Origin: Tillus elongatus
Lineage: Eukaryota; Arthropoda; Insecta; Coleoptera; Cleridae
NCBI GenBank assembly: GCA_964006375.1
Contig: OZ023263.1
Span: 133,280,454 to 133,344,453, forward strand
Direction: 5' to 3'
Length of the DNA stretch: 64,000 nucleotides
Under the pieces are notes generated by a model, which was given only the letters and a program-made list of their open reading frames with translations, did no database searches and had not been told where the DNA came from. Shown here piece after piece: positions 11,808-23,833 of this stretch; position 1 is the stretch's first letter; each line of letters begins with the position of its first letter. The translations under genes were made by a program, and so were the position numbers.

Positions 11808-12568
11808 ATGATAATAATAATAATAATATATATTTTATTATTATTAAATTTAAATTTAACCGCTAGTCCTGACCCTGGTTCATGAAATTATTGACCTAAG
11901 GTCAAAAATGACGTCATTGTTCAAGTTGAAGTTTCACTGGAAATGTTTCGTTCATTGACCGGAAATAAAATTATTAACCATCTGTGCACCTGGAAAACGC
12001 TTTATAGTTATCATGGCTGCGTTTAAATAGTTTTGATTTTTTCTGCCTGACGATGTCCTTAAAGGCGAAATCTCTTGCAAATAAGATAATAAGCGTTTCT
12101 AAAACCACAGAAATTGGTAAGGTACTTACTAAAAATAATAATAACAATAACAATTCGACAGTAGATAATTTCCGCACCCTGAAGTCTAAGACTATGATAA
12201 TAATAATATATTTTTATTATTATTAAATTGAAATTTAACCGTTAGTCCTGACCCTGTTCAAGAATTTATTGACCTAATGTCAAAAATGACGTCATTGTTC
12301 AAGTTGAAATTTCACTGGAAATGTTTTGTCAATACCGGAAATAAAATATTCAACAATCTGTGCACCTGGAAAACGCTTTATAGTTATCATGACTGCGTTT
12401 AAATAGTTTTGTTTTTTCTGCCTGACGATGTCCTTAAAGGCGAAATCTCGTGCAAATAAGATAATAAGCGTTTCTAAAGCCAGAGAAATTGGTAAGGTAT
12501 TACTAAAAATAATAATAACAATAACATTTCGACAGTAGATAATTTCCGCACCCTGAAGTCTAAGACTT
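11808..12568. repeat. Tandem duplication of a 385-bp unit
   Basis: The unit beginning ATGATAATAAT at 11808 is repeated from 12193 with a few substitutions and small indels. Each copy starts with an ATT/ATA-rich block and ends CCTGAAGTCTAAGACT. Open frames in the second copy exist only because of the repeat and show no known domain. This is a local duplication of non-coding DNA. Confidence 0.9.
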
Positions 12569-13102
12569 GCACGGAGTGAGTTAACATACGCATGTGGACA
12601 AAGAATATGCATAACCCATCAAATATTGAGTTTTCTACATTCGAGTGAAAAACCGACTGTCTCAATACGGGACTTGAACGCACTACGACATAGTTTGTAT
12701 TAAACTCTACATGTTACACACCGGTCGAAGTCGGCATGTCCATAGTTTATTTTTGTACAAAAATATATTATTTGATCAAAAAATGAGAACGCCTCAAGTG
12801 AACACAATTTTTGACCTACATATGGTATTATGGAGGCCGGTACTTGGTGTAAATCCATCGTCAACAAATAAACAAATTGATTTACACTATTATTTATTAC
12901 TATGTATATATGACTAGAGTTCCGCAGAGTAAATATTATATATTATTACTATTATATTATTATTTATTATTAATTCAAATTACACATTATGTCCTACAAA
13001 AAAGTCATGCTTGTGAATGCATTGGGACACAATTTTGAACAGCCTCTTCCTAAACGTCTAAATGTCAATTCCATTCGTGTATTTCTCTAAGTTTTTGACG
13101 TA
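12569..13102. other. No gene seen
   Basis: Intergenic AT-rich sequence with a TTA/TAT-rich block near 12940-12975. Nothing recognisable. Confidence 0.6.
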
Positions 13103-13436
13103 CAGGGTGATTTTTTTAAGTGTCTCACCCCTGTAATTTCTTTATTATCCGAGATATCAAAAAAATTACAACGCCATCTAACAAACTATCATGCGATGAG
13201 TTAAAATATTGCGACAGAAAAACAATTGCACATCGCCTTCCTAGAAATGCATGGCCAACGTTGATTTTCTTAAATAGAACGATATGCCTCAGACACATAC
13301 AGTCGATTGAGAATCGAAATCTGCGTACAACGATGCCACGCTCGCATTTTTGAGTCAAGCCGTTTCGAAGACATGACGTCACAAAATTTCAAAACCTGTG
13401 TGATTTTTTTAATTGTCTCAACCCTGGCAGCTGCCC
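13103..13436 (+). repeat. 291-bp repeat, first monomer and start of the second
   Basis: The unit runs from GTGTCTCACCCCTGTAATTT (13122) to the next TGTCTCAACCCTG (about 13414). The second monomer is interrupted at 13436 by a retroelement and resumes at 15344. The same repeat occurs in opposite orientation at 20060-20640. The outer end reads GTACAGGGTGATTTTTT, like the end of a Tc1/mariner-type element, but no transposase is attached. Confidence 0.85.
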
Positions 13437-15256
13437 GGGAGCGTGGAATAGAGGAGACCTGCTGCAGGTGGATCGGTTCCATGCTCAGGGACAGGGCGGT
13501 GTTCACCTCACTCGCGGGAGGGACTCTGCTGGGGGGTGTCCGCAGGGGAGCGTTCTGTCTCCCTTGCTCTGGTGTCTAGTCGTGGACGGCCTGCTGGGGA
13601 GGTTCTCGGGAGGGGGGTATGAGGTACAGGGCTATGCGGACGACATTGTCATCATAGTCCGAGGAAAGGTCACACAGGCAGTGTGGGAGCGTATGCAGAC
13701 TGCACTGAAAGTGGTGGAAGGGTGCACGGTTGATCAAGGGCTCGGGGTGAGCCCCGAGAAATCAACCGTCGTGCCGTTTACGAGGAGGAGGAAGTGTGAA
13801 AGCCACAGAACTCTCACTCTATACGGTAGGAGCGTTCCAATCGCCAGGGAGGTAAAATATCTTGGGGTCGTATTGGACTCTAAGCTAACCTGGAATGGTC
13901 ACATTGGAAAAATACTGCGTAAGGCAGTCATGACCTTAGCCGTCACTAGGCGGCTATATGGAAAAACGTGGGGACTAAGACCTAGTATGGCCCACTGGCT
14001 GTACACAAGGGTGGTCAGACCATCGTTAACATATGCGGCACTGGTCTGGTGGCCTAAGGTGACACAATCCAGTGCCAAACAAAAACTAGGCAAGATCCAA
14101 AGGATGGCTTGCCTAGGCATCACAGGGGCCATGTCTTCAACCCCAACAGCCGCCATGGAGGTGTTGCTGGATCTACCCCCGCTACACTTAGTTATTATGG
14201 GAGAGGCCAGGCTAGGACTATACAGACTAGCCTGCAATGGTAGACTGAAGATCAACCCAGGCTTCAGGGGCCACTGCAAAATTCAGGAGATCGTGAAGGA
14301 GCCCATGCTTGAAATGAGGTCAGACTTCGCGAGCCCGCGAATGTGCAGGGAAAACAACTTTACAGTGGAAATCCCTGATCGCGAGGCATGGCGGGAGGAG
14401 ACGCCGGGCATGCCACGGGACGCGCTCGTCTGGTTCACGGACGGATCTGGCGGGGAGCGTGGGACGGGGGCAGGTGTTTACTCGGAAGGACCGAGGGTAA
14501 GTCATAGTGTTTCCCTCGGAGCCCATGCAACGGTGTTTCAGGCCGAGATGTACGCCATCCTGCACTGTGTGCGGGAGTACAAGAGGAGGGGCTACACCAA
14601 CAAGCGGATCCTCATAGCCACAGACAGCCAGGCAGCCCTTAAGGCACTAAGTAGCCCACGGGTAAATTCCTGGCTGGTCAGTGAGTGCCGAGACGAGACG
14701 AGCGACCTGGCTGGGCAGAATGAGGTGACCCTCATCTGGGTGCCGGGTCACTCGGGGGTTAAAGGCAATGAAGAAGCTGACAGTCTCGCAAAGAGAGGGT
14801 CAGCAGAACCATTTATGGGACCATAACCGGCTCTGGGCGTGTCAAAGAGCACTGCCAGGGGCGCCATTAAGTCCTGGGTCAGAAACCAACACAAGGTGTA
14901 CTGGGCTCAGACATGGGAAGTCAATAATTGACGGACCCAGTTCAAAGAGAGCTGTGGAGCTGCTAAACCTTAGCAGAGGACAGCTCAGAAACACAACAGG
15001 TCTCTTGACGGGACACATGGCCGTCAAGAAACACCTGCATAAAATGGGGCGGTTCGAAGGGGACCTCGCATGCAGACTCTGCGGCGAGGGGGAGGAATCA
15101 GCCCAGCACATCCTGTGTGAGTGTATAGCTCTGGACCGGAAAAGACAACTGATCTACGGTCACTCTAGACCGGAGACAGAGCAATATAAAACTTCACCTT
15201 ACCAATCGCTGTGCAGATTAGTTCAAGGCACAGTGATCTTGGAATGGGTGGAGTAA
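13437..15256 (+). pseudogene. Partial ORF2: RT C-terminus, RNase H, Cys-rich tail
   Basis: The first frame is open from 13468 to 14826 (452 residues counted from 13468). It has the RT motif CPQGSVLSPLLW near residue 24, the catalytic YADD near 56-59, the thumb region, and an RNase H domain from about residue 320 with TDGSGG, ATDSQAA and WVPGHSG motifs. A stop at 14824 is a frame break. The coding signal resumes in the frame 14768-15256, which carries the terminal CRLCGEG...ILCEC knuckle usual in R1/LOA/I-type ORF2 proteins. The amino-terminal endonuclease and first half of RT are missing, so this copy cannot move by itself. RNase H points to LOA- or I-like elements, although R1-type annotation is common for this family. 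Confidence 0.88.
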
Positions 15257-15343
15257 GACTAAGGGTATGCACAATAAACCAAGGGTTGCGGTGCTATCGG
15301 GGCGGCAAGGCCGCGGACGAGCCCTGAGGGAACAAAAAAAAAA
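13437..15343 (+). mobile_element. 5'-truncated R1/LOA-like non-LTR retrotransposon, copy 1
   Basis: GC-rich compared with its flanks. It begins within the reverse transcriptase and ends in a poly-A tail (15334-15343). It interrupts the 291-bp repeat, with CCTG on both sides (13433-13436 and 15344-15347) as a short target duplication. It is closely related to the 3' two-fifths of the element at 24523-29418. Confidence 0.9.
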
Positions 15344-15692
15344 CCTGTAATTTCTTCATTATCAGAGATATACAAAAAATTCCAATGCCATCCGACAAAC
15401 TACCATGCGATGAGTTAAAATAGTGCGATAGAAAAACAATTGCATATCGCCTTCATAGAAATCCGTGGCCAACGTTGATTTTCTTAATAGGAACGATAGG
15501 CTCCTGACACATACAGTCGAAGGAGAATCGTGTGCGTACAACGATGCCACCCTCGCATTTCTAAGTCGAGCCGTTTTGGAGACATGACGTCACAAAAATT
15601 TAAAATGTTTGTAAATTTTTAAGTGTCTCACTCCTGTAATTTATTTATTACGAGAGATAACCAAAAAACTCCAACACCATCTGACAAAAAAA
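15344..15692 (+). repeat. 291-bp repeat, rest of the second monomer and partial third
   Basis: Continues the repeat interrupted at 13436. It starts CCTGTAATTTCTTCATTATC, and a further start (GTGTCTCACTCCTG) at about 15624 begins a third, truncated monomer. Confidence 0.85.
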
Positions 15693-15828
15693 TAGTTTTA
15701 CGTTATAAAGTAGTTCACAGTGAATAAATTACGTCTGAAGCATTTTGCTCTATGTGTCACATGATCGGCGTTATCTTCCGTTACAGAGGTCTGCCGGACC
15801 TGTATATTCTGGTTTAATTTTAGTTGTA

Positions 15829-16150
15829 TAAAAGTCTGGACGCAGCAAGTGCGTTATGGTAGTGAATTTTCATAAAAATGTTTTTAATAGTAAATATGTG
15901 TTTTTTTAAGAAAGCAGGAATCAAATTTGGATACCAGTATAACTTATATAGTGAAAACAATGTGCCATGTTTCATCAAAATAACTTTATTATTTGAAAGC
16001 CTACAAAAATGTCCGAAAGTAAACTTAAAGTGTTCTCGAAAAAATCCGTTTCTTGGTCAACCTTATAGGTTAATAGCAAATTGAGCTTTTCAAATATGAA
16101 GCATTTAATCAAAATTCGCTGCCATAACGCACTTGCTGCGTCCAGAATTT
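15829..16150 (+). mobile_element. MITE with about 36-bp terminal inverted repeats, copy 2
   Basis: Starts TAAAAGTCTGGACGCAGC and ends with its near-perfect inverse, GCTGCGTCCAGA, plus flank. The inverted ends match over about 36 bp. The unit is related to 10868-11184 in reverse orientation. An internal frame (15878-16084) has no recognised domain. Confidence 0.78.
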
Positions 16151-16290
16151 CTTTTCTTACAAACATGCATTATATTTCGATGAAAGATGCAAAAATTCAA
16201 TAACATAAGGCGTGTTCGACTAAAAAAAAAAAAGAAAATATGTATCGCCAACGACTTATGGGCCAGCCTGTGATGGTAGAAATATTTTTT
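16151..16290 (+). repeat. Dispersed repeat family R, partial copy
   Basis: Contains the CATTATATTTCGATGAAAGA and CCAACGACTTATGGGCC blocks found inverted at 10760-10870 and in part at 30340-30410. It directly abuts the MITE, as in copy 1. Confidence 0.72.
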
Positions 16291-16296
16291 TAAGAT

Positions 16297-17200
16297 GTAG
16301 CTCCATCTTCTATATCTCGCATTTGGTTTGAGATAATTAGGTAAAATTTAAGGTGTGTGTGGTACTCAGTGGCGCGCGTATTTTAAAAATAACCTCACAT
16401 ATACAAGTGTTTATTGAAAGCATAGTCGAAGTAAGTTTGTTTTATGTAAATAGAACATTCTGTATATTACTATATTTTTTAATTCCTCAGATCATTCATA
16501 CTCTAACTGTATTGGGTTCCCCTAAACCTAAAATCAACTGTTTTCGAGATTTAAAAGCCTTTTTGAAAATATTAGTATTGGCTATGGTAGCTTTAGAATT
16601 TAATTTCTTGAAAAATTGTAAAGTTAGAAACTTCAGCTTTATACCACAAGGAGGAGACACATGTGTATTCTTTTTAATTTGACAATATCAGATCGACTTA
16701 ACACAGGATGCTCAAAATTGCGTTTCCAATAAGACATCATTCAAAATATCAAAAGTCATTACTTTCAAATGGGACAGCCTGTATATTATTACACCAGTGA
16801 ATGCAGAAAGAAATTCTGCATCGATCTGTATCACATTTCTGTATACCTATCTCTCATTATTTTTTAGCAATTTCGTATTTTTTATTCTCTATATGATTTT
16901 TATTGCTTCTTACTCATGACGGAATGGAGAAAGTGTATGCTGGTTGGTTAGAACAGAATAGTACCATTTAGTTATATGTGCATCGCGAAACAGTTGATTT
17001 TAGATATAGGGAAACCTAATACAGTTAGACTATAGACTCAATTCGACTATGCTTTCAATAAACACTCTGTATATGTCTTATTATTGTTAAAATATGTACG
17101 CCACTGAGTACTACCCAGTGTCCAAATTTCATTAAATTTTTTTTAACCAAATGTGAGATATAGAAGAAGGCGCCGTTATTGCTGGAGCCTGTAAAAATAT
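16297..17200. mobile_element. Foldback element with long imperfect inverted arms
   Basis: The left arm (about 16297-16550) and right arm (about 16985-17190) are inverted relatives. Shared blocks include TTCTATATCTC, GTACTCAGTGGCG, TTATTGAAAGCATAGTCGAA and TCTAACTGTATT. The left arm has an insertion of about 55 bp relative to the right. The ~435-bp centre is non-coding. It looks like a non-autonomous foldback DNA element or an inverted duplication. Confidence 0.72.
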
Positions 17201-17208
17201 TGTTTGAA

Positions 17209-17210
<2 letters not shown>

Positions 17211-17291
<81 letters not shown>
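17211..17291. repeat. (TA)n microsatellite beside the foldback arm
   Basis: About 40 TA units starting within about 15 bp of the end of the foldback right arm. Confidence 0.97.
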
Positions 17292-17294
<3 letters not shown>

Positions 17295-17661
17295 AAAGTG
17301 CTTCGCGTAGCCTCTAAATGGCGTTAAAGTCGAATAAATTTTGTTCTTTCGTAAATATCTAGGAATTTAGCACATGGATTTTGATGACTCTGGTAACACT
17401 TTAACACTATAGAAAAACTTGAACAATTCAAGTGGTTACATCATATTTAATAATCTGTTGTAATCTGTTTTACACCATTAACTTAATTAACTCACATGTT
17501 TAGTTTGAACTATAGATGACAGTTTTTGGCTGATAATCATGCTAGCCAGAAGGCTCATTTTGAGCATCAAATAGGCAGCTGAAACGTTTCTGGAAGTCAG
17601 GAGCATACTCAGTACATTGGTCAAAGGGCGTTTTTGCTGGAAGGACTTTGCACATTTCTTA
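17292..17661. other. No gene seen
   Basis: No recognisable gene, RNA or repeat. Confidence 0.55.
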
Positions 17662-17674
17662 TGAACGTATTATA

Positions 17675-18682
17675 TATATATGAAGCATTCACAGGCCATT
17701 TAGGCCCATAGCTTGGTAATACATTTCCATTGCTTCCTATCCAGTGCAATCGTCTTCCAGTTTTGGACTCCTTTTTCTAGCAAGTCTTGTTGTGCTGCAT
17801 CAAGCCATCTTTTTCTTGGTCTTCCCCTCTTCCTTCTACCCTCTGGATTTGACCAGACACACTTCTTCACCATTCTCTCCACACCCATTCGTTCTATATG
17901 TCCCAGCCACTGTAGTCTGCGTGCCTTAACCAGTTGAGACACCGGCGGTTCTCCATACATTTCATACACTTCCACATTTGGACGTCTTTCCCACATGCCA
18001 TCTACTTTCTTGCCTCCGAAGATTCTGCGTAGTACCTTTCTCTCCCATATCGCTATTCTGTCCTCCAGTCTTCGGTTCATTGTCCATGCTTCACAACCAT
18101 ATGCCAAGGTTGGTCTTATCACAGTCCTATATACTCTGAGTTTCGCAGCACGCGAGATGTTCTTTGATCTAAGGAAGCTGTTAAGCCCTCCCGCACATCT
18201 GTTGGCTTTTGCTATCCTTAGGTTAATTTCTACCTCCTCATCACATCTATTGTCTACTAATACACCTGAGTACATGTAATTATTAACCTCTTCGAACTCT
18301 ATGACTCTCTCCCCTCGCAATTTCACTGTAAAAGGTTCACTATTAGTCACTTTAGTCTTTTTAATTGCCATATACTTGCTCTTGTCCTTATTTATTTGAA
18401 GTCCCACACTGTCTGCTACTTCCACCAAACTTCTAGTGATACTTTCCAGCTCTTTTCTATTTCTGGCCAGTAACAATATATCATCCGCATAAGCAAGGCA
18501 CTGATGACTCCTGTCAAACAAGCTCCCAGTTCTGTTTATACCACTCTCTCTTATCACTTTCTCCAGAACTATATTGAATAGTAACGTTGACAGCGGATCT
18601 CCCTGCCTCACTCCTCTTCTCACATCAAACTCTTCTGTCAGATTTCCGTTTACCCTTACTGCGCACGTGGTGTTACACGTGG
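17675..18682 (-). mobile_element. 5'-truncated RTE-like non-LTR retrotransposon
   Basis: The fragment is bracketed by a perfect 13-bp direct repeat, TGAACGTATTATA (17662-17674 and 18683-18695). This marks a retrotransposition target duplication. On its coding strand it ends in a short TA-type tail after the ORF rather than poly-A, typical of RTE elements. Only the 3' third of a normal element is present. Confidence 0.9.
17700..18682 (-). pseudogene. Partial reverse transcriptase of an RTE-like element
   Basis: The frame is open for about 327 residues from the truncation point to the stop. It begins just before RT motif VRRGVRQGDPLS, followed by the catalytic YADDILLLA, a thumb region, and the C-terminal segment RRLQWLGHIERM with a basic GRRKRGRPRKRW patch. 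These are familiar from RTE/BovB-like proteins annotated in many insects. The frame technically extends upstream to 18752, but bases above 18682 are host flank, so the true element part starts there. The endonuclease and first half of RT are absent, and a normal start is lacking. No internal stop is seen, suggesting a fairly recent insertion. Confidence 0.9.
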
Positions 18683-18774
18683 TGAACGTATTATAATACA
18701 TAATAATTATGACGAAGGTGTATTCGCCGTCGCCACTATTTTGAACCAGCATTAATGCTAAAATGCGATGAATT

Positions 18775-19746
18775 TGTTATAGATATGCAGCAGAATATCC
18801 AGATAGGCGAACTCCCCGCAGAACAATGTTTTGTAGAGTTATCAAGAGACTTAAGGAAAATCACTCCCTCGTTGGTAACCGTCAACGGATTAGAACGGTC
18901 TTGACCGAGGAGAATGTGGTGACGATTTTGGGCTATTTTGAAGCGTACTCTTCGAAATCGATTCAGGGTGCAGTCGCGGATTTTGGATTTTCGTATGGAA
19001 GTATCCAAAACACACTGAGGAAAAACGGCTACAAAAGTGCAAATGATAGTGCAAAGACTTCGCGAACAAGACCTCACTCGAAGAATACAATTTTGTCACA
19101 TTATTCTATCACGGCAAGAGGAAGATCATCTTTTCTTCAATAAAATAATATTTACCGATGAATCGTCTTTCGCAACATCTGGACGATACAACCCAAGCAA
19201 CACCCATGCCTGGGCTACCAGCAACCCACACACCATTGCCCCAATGGAAAATTAGGGGCACCAGGCTGTTAATGTTTGGTGTGGAATGGTTTGCAATAAA
19301 ATTCTAGGGCCAGTGTTTATTGATGGCACACTGACTGGAGCACGGTACTTAGAATTACTGGAAACGGAGATAAGGGACAGTATGGCTGGACTAAATGAGT
19401 CAAATCTTGTTTGAAAGCAGGACGGTGCTCCAGTTCATAATATAACAACAGTCACCCAGTAATGGAATGCCAGGTATACGACATGGATTGGGAGGAGCGG
19501 TCCGATGTATGGGCCTGCCAGAAGTCCGGATCTCAACCCACTGGGCACATTTTTATGGAGCCACTTGAAACAGTTCGTCTACGAAACGGGAGGCAACACC
19601 GCAGACAGCAAAAAAATAAGATACGGGATGAAATTGAAAGGCTAAACAACAATCCGAACATGATAGTTTCTGTAATTTGTAATTTCGCCAGACGTTTGAG
19701 ATTACCTTTGGATCACAACGGTGGACATTTTAAACAATTTTTATAA
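18775..19746 (+). pseudogene. Decayed Tc1/mariner-like transposase with DUF4817-type HTH
   Basis: Fragments in several frames line up with an insect transposase family. There is a helix-turn-helix part (AAEYPDRRTP near 18790; EENVVTILGYFEA near 18910). The first catalytic Asp lies in IFTDESSF (about 19155), the second in KQDGAPVH (about 19422) and the third in RSPDLNP (about 19528), with about 35 residues between the last two. The C-terminal segment RLRLPLDHNGGHF ends at 19746. At least one frameshift (about 19040-19140) and stops near 19253, 19412 and 19460 disable it. A second, separate element of the same broad type lies at 31314-34098. I did not find terminal inverted repeats for this copy. 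Confidence 0.82.
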
Positions 19747-20059
19747 GTGGTATTTAAGGTTTTTTAACCAGAAAATAATTTATATTTATAATACTATGAA
19801 TTTAGTAAAGATATTGGATAAGTAATGATTATTGTTAATCTCATTGTCTACATAGTACATTTTTATTCGCTTGCCTTAGCAATCCCGAGAAATTAAAAGG
19901 TGAAAGCAGCCTCGGGGTAAGTAGCAGTGATTCATAACACTTTCTTAAAAATGTTATACCGTGATAAATTTAATCAATTACTGCAAAAAAAAAAACAATT
20001 GAAACTATAGGTTTTACCAAAATCAATTAACTTCGTAATACAACATAGGGCGTTTTGCA
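19747..20059. other. No gene seen
   Basis: AT-rich spacer between the transposase remnant and the inverted 291-bp repeat. Nothing recognisable. Confidence 0.55.
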
Positions 20060-20640
20060 AAACATTCGTTACATTATATCTCCGAAACGGCTTGACTCAG
20101 AAATGCGAACGTGTCATCGTTGTACGCAGATTTCGATTCTGCATCGACTGCATGTGTCTGAGCCCTATCGTTCAATTGAAGAAAATCAATGTTGGCCATG
20201 GATTTCTATGAAGGCAATGTGCAATTGATTTTCTGTCGCAATATTTTAACTCATCGCATGGTAGTTTGTCAGATGACATTGGATTTTTTTGATATCTCTG
20301 ATAATAAAGAAATTACAGGGGTGAGACAATTAAAACAATCACACAGGTTTGGAAATTTTGTGACGTCATGTCTCCGAAAGGGCTCGATTCAGAAATGCGA
20401 GCGTGGCATCGTTGTACGCAGATTTCGATTCTGCATCGACTGTATGTGTCTGAGGCCTATCGTTCCATTTAAGTAAATCAACGTTGGCGATGGATTTCTA
20501 TGAAGGCGATGTGCAATTGTATTTCTGTCGCAATGTTTTAACTCATCGCATGGTAGTTTGTCAGATGGCGTTGGAATTTTTTGATATCTCTGATAATAAA
20601 GAAATGACAGGGGTGAGACATTTTAAAAAATCAGCCTGTA
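20060..20640 (-). repeat. 291-bp repeat, two monomers in inverse orientation
   Basis: Two tandem copies of the repeat seen at 13103-15692, here on the other strand. The CAGGGGTGAGACA marks lie at about 20319 and 20610, giving a 291-bp period. The outer end reads AAAAAATCAGCCTGTAC, mirroring the GTACAGGGTGATTTTTT end of the first array. An ORF across it (20189-20476) is a by-product of the repeat. Confidence 0.87.
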
Positions 20641-21589
20641 CATAAGTTAATTGTTAAATAGACCTGGCAATATTTCAACTCTGATAACTTACCTAATTAT
20701 AATTAGAAAAGAAGTTCATAACTTAGTTGGCTAATACAGTTTCTAACTTCATAGTTTGCAGGCTGCAAGCACTATCAAAATAACTATCCGACTACATTTA
20801 GAAGGATGTGCTATCTTCATCTTGTAACTATAAAATTCTGTCACTGTTAAACTCTACTATCTTGCTTAGTCACAGTTGGAATGTAATATATCCCTAATAT
20901 ATATGTAAGTATCTTGATTATTCTGCTCCGCAAACTTGACGTTTTCAAGTCAGCAAACTTTATGAAACCGTGCCACTGGTTCATTTAAAGTTCGTACTCG
21001 TTGATGTGGATAGATGGGAACTGTCGCTGTATCTGTGAGCCCTACTTGCAATCTCAGTTTCACAAATTTAAATAATTAAATATAGCAGCACCTTTTGGTA
21101 GACAGATATGTGTGCTCAGCACATGAAGCCAACAAAAGCAGCCAATCATTTTCCTATCTCCAGTTTCATAGTTGAATGTGCGTTGTTTCTAGTTTATCAC
21201 AAAGCTTTGTATGCAAATTGGTTATGTTAAACAGTGTTACGTCTGCCTTCTACTTCGTCGTACATGAACTGCAATCATGTACGTACGGAACATAGTTTAA
21301 ATTAGGTTTGTAAAAATTGCTATTTGTTAGAAGTTTCTAGCTAAAAAAAGTTAAACATGTTAAAAACTTTGCACTACACTTTGGTAATTACAAAACTTCA
21401 ATTCAGTCAATTATGTTATAAGCAGTTTTTTAAACATTACTTAAATTTGTATTTATGTTTTGGATGCCCCCCTGAAAACATTTAAAAGTTCTCTACCTCA
21501 ATAAATGCGTAATACTATAAAATCATAAAAATTTTCCATTACTAAAAATTTAGACTTAGAATCAATTAATTAAAATGTTCAGTTTTAGT
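20641..21589. other. No gene seen
   Basis: About 950 bp of AT-rich sequence with no supported gene or repeat. Confidence 0.55.
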
Positions 21590-22345
<756 letters not shown>

Positions 22346-23650
22346 AAAGGTAAGTCAATTCAAAGCCAAACGGCCAACAACTTGACCAAGAAAGCATGTT
22401 TACGTCTCCTGGCAGTATTATTACGCATATTGGTAAGTGTAGCGAAAGTCGCAATTTTTTTTATTGAAGTCTTATTTAACTTTTTAGCGAATTTTTCGTA
22501 AAAGTCACTTGGATAAGTCCATTACCCAAAAAAATTGGACTACTCTTTTAGGGCAAATTTTGCATTTTATTTCGGAAAATTTGTGTATCTCTGAAAATAA
22601 CAAAGCCTTGACAACCAAATTTGGCGTACACGTTTCTATTGTCAAGCTCACCGTACGTGCCGAAATTTAGATATTTATGTTAAAAGGACAAACATATTTT
22701 GCCATGTTGTAGATGCTTCATGACACTTGCTTTCTAAATTTTACGCGACTCTTTGAAGAATTGTTTCATGTAACCGTAATCATTTAACTGCAAATTAAGA
22801 TCCGTTTTACTTGATTTAATAAACGACCACGTTGACACGAAGCATCACACTATAACTATAAAACAGCGTGTTTAAAGAGAAAATCTCTTTTTGTTTAGAG
22901 CATCCCGTTTAAGGCACCGAAGTAAACATCATTCAGAGCACCAGCCAAAACACCGTTCAGGACACCATCCAAAGGGCGTTCGGGCATTATCACCTATAGT
23001 ACAACGCCACATCTCTGTCGTGTGACGTCATAACAAGACGGCGATCGCTGTCTGTTCAGCTTTCGACTGCACATACACATTGACGTTAACGCGCATTGAA
23101 AAATTAGTATAATAAGGGCTTCCTGTGAAAACGGGGCTGCCAGTCGTGAATTGAGCCCTTCGTCGCACCGCATTCGTTGTTTTTTTAATGGAAAACGAAA
23201 TTTCAAAGCAAAAACCACATGAGAAAAATTTAAGTTTCTACAAAACTAATATATAAGTATACTTTAGATGTATGTAGTCCACCTTGATGTGAATCTTAAA
23301 AATATATTTAGTTCCTAACGTACCTAGTTTTTTTTTGTTTTTACATGTTTTATTTAACTCATTGTTGTTAATTTTCCCACAGTAGTTTTTAATTAATATG
23401 TTGGTTGCCGAGTTAATTATAAAATTCGCTATTTTTTCATCACTATGATATTGACAACCACGAAAATGATTTAAATATCCTTTTTTTGCTATATATTTCG
23501 AAACTAGCTTTGCCAAAAAGCTCCTTTATTATAAACAGCTAAAAATTGTTCTTAAAAATCCTCCAGCAATTTATTAAATATAATATACTGCGGTAAAACT
23601 AATTTTGCTCTTGCGTTGTGGGGATATAGCAATCTACCGCGGCTCAAATT
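22346..23650. other. No supported gene
   Basis: About 1.3 kb with no recognisable protein or RNA. Bases 22905-22985 carry loosely repeated GTTYAGGACACCATCC-like phrases. A 92-codon minus-strand frame (23238-23516) is Lys/Asn/Ile-rich with no known motif and is probably chance. Confidence 0.5.
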
Positions 23651-23833
23651 TTAAATTAAATCGTAATGATCTTCTACTACTAATTCGTCACTATAGACTA
23701 ACCTATGCTTACATTCCTCACATTTAATTTTTCTTAAAACAATATAGCAGCAGTAACCACCTAGATAAGTAGTTACAAGTAACATTTCGTCTTTAAGGTG
23801 ACTTACCAGATGTGGGTGGCTGTATGATACCAC
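23651..23833 (-). pseudogene. Possible C-terminal fragment of a P-element/THAP9-like transposase
   Basis: A 60-codon minus-strand frame contains the segment YCCYIVLRKIKCEECKHRLV. This resembles the conserved 'YIxG...RKxxKxxxCxxCxxxL' region near the C terminus of P-type/THAP-associated transposase proteins in insects. The remainder of such a protein is not recognisable in the surrounding 500 bp. The match is by eye and short, so other transposase families or chance remain possible. Confidence 0.3.

Noticed and set aside
12655..12720. Possible B-box GCGTTCAAGTCCCG on the minus strand
   Set aside because: No acceptor or anticodon stem could be formed by eye; not called as tRNA or SINE.
18683..18752. 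Extension of the RTE reading frame upstream of 18682
   Set aside because: The 13-bp target duplication shows these bases are flanking DNA, not element.
23238..23516. 92-codon Lys/Asn/Ile-rich minus-strand frame
   Set aside because: Composition is as expected of AT-rich DNA; no motif.
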